DNA from: Candidatus Aminicenantota bacterium
GTDB lineage: Bacteria > Acidobacteriota > Aminicenantia > Aminicenantales > UBA8522
DNA length: 13,499 nucleotides
Assembly: GCA_003524335.1 (NCBI GenBank)
Contig: DQHV01000033.1
Location: 22,342-35,840, forward strand
Direction: 5' to 3'
Below the pieces are notes generated by a model. That model saw only the letters and a list, made by a program, of their open reading frames with translations, did no database searches and had not been told where the DNA came from. Of the stretch, positions 7,113 to 13,499 are shown one piece after another; positions within the stretch are counted from its first letter, which is position 1, and each line of letters starts with the position of its first letter. Made by a program: the position numbers and the translations under genes.

Positions 7113-7298
7113 TCCTTGACGGCGTGGTGCTATTGAGAACAAATAGCCCGCTTGTTAATTATAACTATTGAGCGATGCCATTATACAAAGTCGTCAGACA
7201 GAACTGCCTTCACCGAACCATGACTTTCCGATGAGCAAAAACTGCGGGATGTTCTGGAAACCGAGGAAAATGGCCCCCTTTGGCAGAGTGGTGCAATC
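7113..7298 (+). other. Long leader of the right-hand operon with repeats and a possible short upstream frame
   Basis: No recognised gene lies here. CTATTGAG occurs at 7130-7137 and again at 7165-7172, 35 bases apart, with the inverse CAATAG at 7081-7086 overlapping the promoter -35 edge; these could be regulator sites. An ATG at 7231 opens a 23-codon frame (MSKNCGMFW...) whose TGA at 7300-7302 overlaps the ATG of the next gene as ATGA. The frame of the next gene itself stays open back to 7224 without an ATG, GTG or TTG start. No strong Shine-Dalgarno precedes either. Confidence 0.4.
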
Positions 7299-8513
7299 AT
7301 GACAAACGTCAAGAGTGATCCCAATTTATTGAATGAGGTTCGGGAGTACGGCCATTTCGATGTCAACGCCTGTTATCAGTGCGGAAGCTGCACGGTTTCA
7401 TGTTCCCTGGCCAAAGACTCCGCTTCTTTTCCACGCAGGACAATGCGATATGTTCTGCTGGGCTTGAAAGGCCTGCTGCGCGGCAGCCTGGAGCCGTGGT
7501 TGTGTTATTACTGTGGCGACTGTTCGACGGCCTGCCCCAGAGAGACAGAGCCCGGGGAAGCGATGATGACACTCCGGCGCTATCTGACGTCAAGATATGA
7601 CTGGACTGGTCTCTCCAGGAAATTCTATCAGTCAAAAGCATGGGAATTGGGGGGGCTCTTCGCGGTGGGCGCGTTCATGGCCCTTCTGATACTGCTCTTT
7701 CACGGCCCTTTGGTGACAGAGCGGGTAGAGCTCAACACCTTTGCCCCTGTCCATCTGGTTCACTACTTCGACCTGGCGATGTTTGCCGTTCTGGCATTCT
7801 TCCTGTTCACCAACGCATTCCGGATGTACTGGTTCATCATGCACGAGGGGAGGGGCGCCGGGATATTGGATATCATCCGGGGTTTTAAAGAAGATGGGTT
7901 CGGGTATGTCCGGCGTGAGGGAGAGAAGGTTAGGATTCCTCTAATCGTCTTTTTGTCGCAGGTGTGGACGATCATCTGGAATTTTGCGTCGCAGAAGCTT
8001 TTTCTTGCGTGTTCGCGAAATACAGGCCGATGGCTTAAGCATTTCTTGCTCGTTTCGGGATATGTGCTTATGCTGCTCCTGGTCGTTGTTTTCCTGCTCT
8101 GGTTCCAGACGGACAATATTTACCCTCTTTACCATCCCCAAAGGTGGTTGGGGTATTACGCCACAGCTGTTCTCCTTTACGGCGCTCTGGAGATTATCAT
8201 TGGCCGCATCCGAAAGCGCGAACAGATCCACAGGTTTTCAGATTTCAGCGACTGGATGTTCCCGGTCCTGCTGTTGCTCACGGCAGTGACGGGGATCTTG
8301 GTCCATATTTTTAGGTATATGGGGCTACCGCTGGCCACATACTACATGTATTCGATTCATCTGGTCATCGCTGTGGCTATGCTCGTCGTTGAAGTGCCTT
8401 TCGGAAAATGGGCCCACCTTTTGTATCGTCCACTGGCGGTCTACTTTCAAGCGGTCCGAGAAAAGGCACTCGAGCAGAAGGTGCCTGAAGGGGCGGTTCT
8501 AGACCATGCCTGA
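7299..8513 (+). CDS. QmoC/HdrC-HdrE-like membrane protein (two [4Fe-4S] plus b-type membrane domain)
   Basis: This 404-residue protein joins an HdrC-like N-terminus to a membrane domain, the arrangement of QmoC. Two ferredoxin motifs are visible: Cys25, 28, 31, 35 (CYQCGSCTVSC) and Cys69, 72, 75, 79 (CYYCGDCSTAC, followed by PRETEPGEAMM as in HdrC). Six hydrophobic segments follow at about 115-136, 152-180, 247-270, 285-302, 320-339 and 347-366. His155, His248, His336, His354 and His373 lie in or near them and are candidate heme b ligands. In Qmo complexes this subunit exchanges electrons with menaquinone; here it would anchor the soluble flavoproteins encoded downstream. It opens the operon and overlaps the next gene by eight bases. 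The ATG at 7299 has only a poor Shine-Dalgarno. The quinone role is inferred from family, not shown. Confidence 0.85.
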   Translation: MTNVKSDPNLLNEVREYGHFDVNACYQCGSCTVSCSLAKDSASFPRRTMRYVLLGLKGLLRGSLEPWLCYYCGDCSTACPRETEPGEAMMTLRRYLTSRYDWTGLSRKFYQSKAWELGGLFAVGAFMALLILLFHGPLVTERVELNTFAPVHLVHYFDLAMFAVLAFFLFTNAFRMYWFIMHEGRGAGILDIIRGFKEDGFGYVRREGEKVRIPLIVFLSQVWTIIWNFASQKLFLACSRNTGRWLKHFLLVSGYVLMLLLVVVFLLWFQTDNIYPLYHPQRWLGYYATAVLLYGALEIIIGRIRKREQIHRFSDFSDWMFPVLLLLTAVTGILVHIFRYMGLPLATYYMYSIHLVIAVAMLVVEVPFGKWAHLLYRPLAVYFQAVREKALEQKVPEGAVLDHA

Positions 8514-9396
8514 AAACAAAATAGAAAACAAAAAAATCGGTGCCGCTCTGGTTGTTGGCGGCGGGATTGGCGGTATGCAGGCCGCCCTCGACTTGGCTGA
8601 ATCGGGCATAAAAGTTTATCTGGTTGATAGCCAGCCCTCTATCGGCGGGGTTATGGCTCAACTCGATAAGACTTTCCCGACAAACGATTGCGCCATGTGC
8701 ACGATGGCGCCGAGATTGGTTGAGGTCGGCAGACATAAAGATATCGAAGTGATTTCCCTGGCTGACGTGGAGCGCATTGAAGGAACGGCCGGTCATTTCA
8801 ATGTCAAGATCAGGAAGAGACCGAGGTTTGTCAATGAAGAGAAGTGCACCGGATGTGGTATCTGCGCCGAGAATTGCCCGGTTCACAGGATTATCTATGT
8901 GGCTCCTGAAAAGGATAAAATAGAAATCTCGCTAAAAGATATGGAAATCATGAACAGGATCATAAAAGAATATAAGGATACGGAAGGGCCGCTGGTCCCG
9001 ATCCTACAGAAAGCGAATGATACCTATAACTATTTGCCCGAGCCCGTTTTGAGATACGTCGCCGATAAGCTCAACATGCCTTTGAGCCTCGTCTGCAGGA
9101 TTGCCACCTTTTACAATGCCTTTAGCTTGGAACCGAGAGGAAAGCATATCATCACCGTCTGCCTCGGAACAGCCTGTCATGTGAAGGGCGCTGGGAAAGT
9201 CGTTTCCGCCCTGGAAGGCGAGCTCGGGATAAAGAACGGGGAGACCACAAAAGACAAGCTTTACACCCTCGAGACGGTGCGCTGCATCGGGTGCTGCGGC
9301 TTAGCTCCGGTTTTGAAGGTGGGAGAAGACATTCATGGTCTTATGTCCAAAACAAAGGTGCCCGAATTGCTGGGGATGTATCCGCACGCCCAGTAA
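8506..9396 (+). CDS. Truncated HdrA domain fused to a NuoE/HndA-like [2Fe-2S] domain
   Basis: This 296-residue fusion starts with about 130 residues of HdrA. These include a Rossmann FAD motif VVGGGIGGMQAA at 16-27, the HdrA cluster region FPTNDCAMCTMAPRLVEVGRH with Cys62 and Cys65, and a ferredoxin motif Cys114, 117, 120, 124. The HdrA homology then stops, without the C-terminal half of the FAD-binding fold or later ferredoxin domains. Residues about 145-290 are a complete NuoE/HndA thioredoxin-like domain with Cys219, Cys224, Cys260 and Cys264 as [2Fe-2S] ligands. The reading frame is continuous, so this is a fusion, not a frameshift. NuoE partners NuoF in NADH oxidation; the HdrA piece probably gives an iron-sulfur link to the QmoC-like subunit. 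Full flavin binding by the HdrA piece alone is doubtful. Confidence 0.88.
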   Translation: MPENKIENKKIGAALVVGGGIGGMQAALDLAESGIKVYLVDSQPSIGGVMAQLDKTFPTNDCAMCTMAPRLVEVGRHKDIEVISLADVERIEGTAGHFNVKIRKRPRFVNEEKCTGCGICAENCPVHRIIYVAPEKDKIEISLKDMEIMNRIIKEYKDTEGPLVPILQKANDTYNYLPEPVLRYVADKLNMPLSLVCRIATFYNAFSLEPRGKHIITVCLGTACHVKGAGKVVSALEGELGIKNGETTKDKLYTLETVRCIGCCGLAPVLKVGEDIHGLMSKTKVPELLGMYPHAQ

Positions 9397-9455
9397 ATGC
9401 CCGGGAATACGCTGATCAGGATCCACTGTGTGAACGCTTTTAGTGGAGAGAGACA

Positions 9456-9839
9456 ATGCCAAAATTGAGTATCAAGGACTTGGATAAAATCAGCGAGAGA
9501 GTGAAGAAGACGACGCTTTTGCGGGAAGGAGCAGGAAGAGCCAAGATCACGGTTCATATGGGAACCTGTGGAATAGCGGCTGGAGCGAGAGGGATCATGA
9601 ACACGTTGATGGATGAGTTTGAAAAGCAAGAAATCAAGGATGTGATCCTGACAAGCTCAGGATGCGCCGGATTGTGCAGCCGAGAACCCATGGCTACGGT
9701 GGAGTTGAAGGATGAAGCTCCGGTGAAATATGTCGATTTGACTCCGGAAAAGATGCGCAGAGTTTTGGCAGAGCACGTCAACGGAGGACGGGTCGTCAGT
9801 GAATACGCTTTGGCCAAAGGGAGCGAGAGGGTCTCTTGA
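9456..9839 (+). CDS. hndB: HndB-like thioredoxin-fold [2Fe-2S] ferredoxin
   Basis: This 127-residue protein is like HndB of NADP-reducing and bifurcating hydrogenases. After a charged helix (1-30) comes VHMGTCGIAAGARG at 33-46 and SGCAGLCSREP at 68-78. Only three cysteines are present (38, 70, 74), so a standard four-Cys [2Fe-2S] site is not visible; the GTCGIAAGA form is how I remember HndB proteins. The C-terminal segment VKYVDLTPEKMRRVLAEHV is also typical of the family. It lies 59 bases after the HdrA-NuoE gene, with GGAGAG before its ATG, and 40 bases before the next start. In Hnd-type complexes it accompanies HndA (NuoE) and HndC (NuoF), the order seen here. Confidence 0.85.
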   Translation: MPKLSIKDLDKISERVKKTTLLREGAGRAKITVHMGTCGIAAGARGIMNTLMDEFEKQEIKDVILTSSGCAGLCSREPMATVELKDEAPVKYVDLTPEKMRRVLAEHVNGGRVVSEYALAKGSERVS

Positions 9840-9879
9840 CTGTTTTTGGGTCAGTTATTCCAGAGAGGTCAAACAGGCC

Positions 9880-12800
9880 ATGAACGAATACAGCTCGGAT
9901 AAATACAGGCTGCATTTAATGCTCTGTGCGGGGACCGCTTGTGTTTCCAACAAGTCCTTTAAGATTAAGGTCGCACTGGACGAGGAATTAAAGAAGCAAG
10001 GATTGGACAGGGAAGTCATCGTCGTCATGACGGGCTGCAATGGGTTTTGCGCGGTCGGGCCGGTGATGACCGTTATGCCGGACGGGATATTCTATCACAG
10101 TGTGACGAATGAGATCATCCCCCATCTTGTGGAGGAGCATTTCTTGAAAGGCCGGCCCGTCAAACGGCTCATGTTCACTCCTCCTACCGAGAAAATCGCA
10201 ATCCCAAAGATGATGGATATCGGCTTTTTTTCTCGGCAGACATTAATCGCTTTGAGAAATAGAGGTTTAATAGACCCCGAAATAATCGATGAATATATCG
10301 CCAGGGATGGTTATAGGGCCCTGGCCAAGGCTTTGACGGAGATGTCGCCGGAAGAGATCATTACGGAGGTTAAAAAGAGCGGTCTCCGAGGCCGAGGGGG
10401 CGCGGGATTTCCTACCGGATTGAAGTGGGAATTATGCCGAAATCAACCGGGAGATTCGAAATACATCATTTGTAATGCCGACGAAGGAGATCCTGGTGCC
10501 TACATGGACAGGAGCATTGTCGAAGCCGATCCACATTCCGTGATAGAAGGGATGTTGATCGGGGCCAGAGCCATAGGAGCGAGCAAAGGGTATGTCTATA
10601 TCCGAGCGGAGTACCCGCTGGCCATGAAGAGGCTGGAGATCGCCCTGGATCAGGCCCGAGAATACGGGTTGATCGGTGAAAAAATATTCGATACGGATTT
10701 CAGTTTTGATATTTCTATCAAACAGGGAGCCGGAGCATTTGTCTGCGGCGAGGAGACTTCACTCATCGGTTCTATAGAGGGCCGTCCGCCTGAACCGAGA
10801 CAGAGGCCGCCCTATCCTGTCGAATCAGGGCTGTGGGGAAAGCCGACCAATATTAATAATGTGGAAACCTGGGCCACGATTCCTGTGATTATCGATAGAG
10901 GAGCCGATTGGTTTAGCAGTATCGGCACCCAATTGAGCAAAGGGACCAAGGTCTTTTCTCTTGTCGGCAAGATCAACAATACGGGTCTGGTCGAAGTCCC
11001 CATGGGAATCACTCTAAGAGAGATCATCTATGATATAGGAGGCGGAATTCCGAAAGGGAAAAAATTCAAGGCCATCCAAACGGGTGGGCCTTCAGGAGGA
11101 TGCATTCCCGCCAGTTTGATCAACCTGCCGGTGGATTATGAAAAATTGACCGAGGCCGGTTCGATCATGGGATCCGGTGGGTTGATTGTGATGGACGAAG
11201 ACACCTGTGTCGTGGATGTGGCGAAATATTTTATTGATTTCACCAACGATGAATCCTGTGGAAAATGCGCCTCCTGCCGTGATGGGTCATCCGAGCTGCT
11301 GGAGATACTCAGAAGGATCAGCCGGGGAGACGGCAAAGAAGGGGACCTTCAGGCTCTCGAAGAGCTGGCCAATGCGATCAAGGATGCCTCCATGTGTGGG
11401 TTGGGACAGACGCTGCCGAACCCGGTCCTGAGCACCCTGAAATATTTTGAGGACGAGTATATCGAACATATTAAGTATAAAAGATGTTCGGCTTTGGTGT
11501 GCAAAGGAATCATCTCGTCCGCCTGTCAGCATATCTGCCCGATTTCCCAGGATGTGCCGAATTATGTCGGGCTCATTGCCCAGGGAAAATTTGAAGAGGC
11601 CATCAAGGTGGTCAGGAAAGAGAACCCCCTCCCGCTGATCTGCGGACGTGTCTGCAACACCCCCTGTGAAAAGAAGTGCGTGGCGGGGGAATGGGATGAT
11701 CCCATAGCCATAAGGCTGCTGAAACGTTTCCTGGCCGATTACGAGATGAGGCACGGTGTTGTCGTCGAAGAGAAACCAAAGAGCGATAAGAAGGAGAAAG
11801 TCGCCATCGTTGGCTCCGGTCCGGCAGGACTGACGTGTGCCCATTCTCTGGCTCTCGAAGGGTATAAAGTGACGGTGTTGGAAAGCCAGGAGATACCCGG
11901 CGGCATGCTGTCCCTGTGCATCCCGGATTTCAGGCTGCCCAAGGAGGTCCTGAAGTACGAAATAGACAGGATAAAGGGACTCGGTGTTGAGATCAAAACG
12001 AATACGACTGTCGGGAAAGATATTTCCCTGAATAAACTGAAGGACGAGTATAACGCCGTCTTCATCGCCATCGGTGCCTATAAGGGCCTCAAGATGAAAA
12101 TTCCCGGCGAAAATACGGAAGGGGTTATCGACGCGATCGAATTCCTGATGGATATCAATCTCGGGCGCCAGGTGGAGATCGGTGACCTGGTTATCGTTGT
12201 CGGAGGCGGGAATTCAGCGATAGACGCGGCCCGGGTAGCCAGACGTTTAGGGAAGGATACGAAGATCCTCTATAGAAGGACGAGAGCCGAGATGCCTGCT
12301 ATCAAGAGTGAAATTGAAGAAGCTCTGAACGAGGGCGTTGATATTCAATTCCTGGCCGCTCCGATCAACGTCATTTCGAGCAACGGCAGGCTGGAAGCGG
12401 TTGAGTGTATCCGGATGGAATTGGGAGAAATGGATCAGAGCGGCAGAAGACGGCCTGTCCCTGCAGAAGGCTCGGAGTTTAAAGTCGGAGTGGACACCTT
12501 GATTCTGGCCATAAGTCAGGAGCCCGATATCTCATCGTTGGATGGGAATCAATTGAATATCTCAAAGTGGAATACTCTTGTGGTTGATCCGGAAACTCTC
12601 TCGACGAATATCAAGGGGATATTTGCGGGGGGTGATGTGGTGACCGGTCCGAATACGGTCACCGAAGCTATGGCGCATGGTAAAACCGCCGCCGAGATGA
12701 TCGATAAATACATCAAGGGTGAAAAGCTGGAGAGAAAATACGAAGTCACTCGTCCGGCATTGTATGTTCAGGCCGTTAAGCTCACGGAAGAGGAAACCAA

Positions 12801-12951
12801 GAGCCTCAAGAGACCCAAGGCCCAGTTCATCCCCACTGACCGAAGACTGAAGGACTTTGCAGAGGTGGAATTGGGGTTCACCGAGGCCGATGCCATTCTT
12901 GAAGCCAAACGGTGTCTCCGCTGTGATCTAGAGGCCAAGGAAGAAAAATAG
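9880..12951 (+). CDS. NuoF/HndC fused to a GltD/NfnB-like FAD-NAD(P) flavoprotein
   Basis: This 1023-residue fusion has three parts. Residues about 8-95 are a thioredoxin-like [2Fe-2S] domain (CAGTAC, then TGCNGFCAVGP). Residues about 110-535 are NuoF: FMN/NADH loop GLRGRGGAGFPTG at 168-180, GAGAFVCGEET at 283-293, and the [4Fe-4S] ligands Cys460, 463, 466 and 506. After KRCSALVCK (Cys536, 541), where HndC/HydB normally carry a two-cluster ferredoxin domain, a GltD/NfnB-like region begins instead. It has Cys549, 553, 588, 592, 596 and 600 in ACQHICPISQD and CGRVCNTPCEKKC, an FAD motif VAIVGSGPAG at 641-650, a second nucleotide motif VIVVGGGNSA at 771-780, YRRTRAEMPA, and a closing FAGGDVVTGPNTVTEA. 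An in-frame ATG at 9799 lies inside hndB; I chose ATG 9880, with AGAGAGG upstream. NADH at NuoF and NADPH at the C-terminal module are inferred. Confidence 0.88.
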   Translation: MNEYSSDKYRLHLMLCAGTACVSNKSFKIKVALDEELKKQGLDREVIVVMTGCNGFCAVGPVMTVMPDGIFYHSVTNEIIPHLVEEHFLKGRPVKRLMFTPPTEKIAIPKMMDIGFFSRQTLIALRNRGLIDPEIIDEYIARDGYRALAKALTEMSPEEIITEVKKSGLRGRGGAGFPTGLKWELCRNQPGDSKYIICNADEGDPGAYMDRSIVEADPHSVIEGMLIGARAIGASKGYVYIRAEYPLAMKRLEIALDQAREYGLIGEKIFDTDFSFDISIKQGAGAFVCGEETSLIGSIEGRPPEPRQRPPYPVESGLWGKPTNINNVETWATIPVIIDRGADWFSSIGTQLSKGTKVFSLVGKINNTGLVEVPMGITLREIIYDIGGGIPKGKKFKAIQTGGPSGGCIPASLINLPVDYEKLTEAGSIMGSGGLIVMDEDTCVVDVAKYFIDFTNDESCGKCASCRDGSSELLEILRRISRGDGKEGDLQALEELANAIKDASMCGLGQTLPNPVLSTLKYFEDEYIEHIKYKRCSALVCKGIISSACQHICPISQDVPNYVGLIAQGKFEEAIKVVRKENPLPLICGRVCNTPCEKKCVAGEWDDPIAIRLLKRFLADYEMRHGVVVEEKPKSDKKEKVAIVGSGPAGLTCAHSLALEGYKVTVLESQEIPGGMLSLCIPDFRLPKEVLKYEIDRIKGLGVEIKTNTTVGKDISLNKLKDEYNAVFIAIGAYKGLKMKIPGENTEGVIDAIEFLMDINLGRQVEIGDLVIVVGGGNSAIDAARVARRLGKDTKILYRRTRAEMPAIKSEIEEALNEGVDIQFLAAPINVISSNGRLEAVECIRMELGEMDQSGRRRPVPAEGSEFKVGVDTLILAISQEPDISSLDGNQLNISKWNTLVVDPETLSTNIKGIFAGGDVVTGPNTVTEAMAHGKTAAEMIDKYIKGEKLERKYEVTRPALYVQAVKLTEEETKSLKRPKAQFIPTDRRLKDFAEVELGFTEADAILEAKRCLRCDLEAKEEK

Positions 12952-12964
12952 GTCGTTTGGATAT

Positions 12965-12970
12965 GGAGGT
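12965..12970 (+). promoter_or_regulatory. Ribosome binding site deciding the GTG start at 12975
   Basis: GGAGGT precedes the GTG at 12975 by four bases and is the strongest Shine-Dalgarno in the right-hand operon. An in-frame ATG at 12963 overlaps this motif and has no good site of its own, so GTG is preferred. Confidence 0.6.
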
Positions 12971-12974
12971 CGGC

Positions 12975-13499
12975 GTGATCGAGCTGACAATAAACGGAAA
13001 AACGCATGAATTCGATGAGGGCAAAACGCTCTTGGAATGTCTTCAGGATGTTGGAATAAAGGTTCCCACTCTTTGCCACCATAAAGCCCTAGCCCCATAC
13101 GGAGCCTGCCGACTGTGCCTGGTGGAAGTGACTCAAAGGGGCAGGACTACGGTTCAGACTTCCTGCACTTATCCGGCCAGCCATCGTTTAGAGGTTAAGA
13201 CGGATTCAGAAAGAGTCAAACAATCGCGAAAAATAATGATGGAACTGCTCCTGGCAAGGTGTCCGGATTCCAAAGCCATCCAGGCCATCGCCGCAGAACA
13301 TGGTATCAAAGAAACGCGATTTACGAAGCGAAACGAGGATTGTTTTTTGTGCGGCCTCTGCACCAGAATGTGCAACGAGAGAATGGGCATCGCCGCCATA
13401 GGTTTTGTCCATCGCGGTCCTCATCGAAAGGTCAGCCCGCCGTTTGATGCCAAATCGGATGTCTGCCAGACGTGCGGGGCCTGCGCTTTCATCTGCCCG
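12975..13499 (+). CDS. NuoG/HndD-like [2Fe-2S] and [4Fe-4S] protein, N-terminal part
   Basis: The first 175 codons of an iron-sulfur protein are present; the gene runs off the right edge. Residues about 1-75 are a plant-type ferredoxin domain with Cys34, 45, 48 and 64. Two [4Fe-4S] motifs follow: Cys123, 126, 129, 133 (CFLCGLCTRMC) and Cys164, 167, 170, 174 (CQTCGACAFIC). Between them, NuoG and HndD/HydA normally have a His-Cys3 cluster (HxxxCxxCx5C). Here the equivalent segment reads LLLARCPDSKAIQAIAAEHG and lacks it. The rest of the gene is unseen: it could be a short electron-transfer subunit of about 200-230 residues, or continue into an [FeFe]-hydrogenase or formate dehydrogenase-type catalytic domain. 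It lies 23 bases after the NuoF fusion, in the same operon. Confidence 0.87.
   Translation, partial: MIELTINGKTHEFDEGKTLLECLQDVGIKVPTLCHHKALAPYGACRLCLVEVTQRGRTTVQTSCTYPASHRLEVKTDSERVKQSRKIMMELLLARCPDSKAIQAIAAEHGIKETRFTKRNEDCFLCGLCTRMCNERMGIAAIGFVHRGPHRKVSPPFDAKSDVCQTCGACAFICP

Noticed and set aside
7281..7295. Sigma54-like TGGC...TGC sequence before the QmoC-like gene
   Set aside because: GG and GC are separated by nine rather than ten bases and the site would start transcription inside the gene.
8890..8950. Frameshift or deletion explaining the short HdrA part
   Set aside because: The frame passes without interruption from the HdrA ferredoxin motif into a complete NuoE domain, and no remaining HdrA sequence was seen in other frames or downstream.
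9397..9455. CCACT/AGTGG inverted repeat as a terminator between the HdrA-NuoE and hndB genes
   Set aside because: The arms are only five bases with a long loop and no T-run, and the genes belong together functionally.
9799..9879. NuoF fusion start at ATG 9799
   Set aside because: It lies inside hndB and adds 27 residues with no resemblance to the family; ATG 9880 begins just before the thioredoxin-like domain.

Overview
The window comes from an anaerobic, probably Gram-negative bacterium with a large hydrogen and nicotinamide redox budget. Evidence includes a cytoplasmic [NiFe] hydrogenase, a sigma54/Fis-type two-component system with a membrane sensor kinase, and a Qmo/Hdr-type membrane iron-sulfur protein next to HndABC/NuoEF-like subunits. 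This mix is typical of syntrophic or sulfate-reducing Desulfobacterota and of uncultured anaerobic lineages such as Aminicenantes. I cannot fix the taxon from sequence alone. No rRNA, tRNA, CRISPR array, insertion sequence or phage gene was seen.

Layout. (1) Positions 1-3375, minus strand: a compact operon in the order beta-gamma-delta-alpha (hydB, hydG, hydD, hydA). It encodes a group 3b-like NAD(P)-linked [NiFe] hydrogenase (sulfhydrogenase type). Genes are joined by ATGA overlaps or a shared stop/Shine-Dalgarno; the large subunit runs off the left edge after 204 codons. (2) Positions 3376-3680: a regulatory intergenic region reading toward hydB. It has a near-consensus sigma54 promoter, a perfect IHF consensus behind it, and dyad repeats further upstream where an enhancer-binding protein would bind. 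(3) Positions 3665-7008, minus strand: a membrane sensor histidine kinase and a sigma54-activating response regulator, overlapping and ending in a small intrinsic terminator. (4) Positions 7009-7298: a divergent control region with oppositely directed sigma70-like promoters. (5) Positions 7299-13499, plus strand: five co-directional genes for an unusual composite redox complex. They are a QmoC/HdrC-HdrE-like membrane protein, a truncated HdrA fused to NuoE, an HndB-like ferredoxin, a 1023-residue NuoF fused to a GltD/NfnB-like flavoprotein, and the start of a NuoG/HndD-like iron-sulfur protein cut by the right edge.

How they may work together. The kinase and regulator probably control the hydrogenase operon from the sigma54 promoter, linking H2/NAD(P)H exchange to an unknown extracytoplasmic signal. 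The right-hand operon looks like an HndABCD-type NADH-oxidising core that has gained three things: an HdrA-type iron-sulfur module, a second (probably NADPH-type) flavoprotein module, and a membrane anchor of the kind that exchanges electrons with quinone. It could be a membrane-associated NAD(P)H:quinone (or ferredoxin) oxidoreductase, possibly flavin-based bifurcating. The right-hand operon is visibly less GC-rich than the left half (about 52% against 59% in sampled lines) and uses more AGA/AGG/ATA codons, so the two halves may have different histories.
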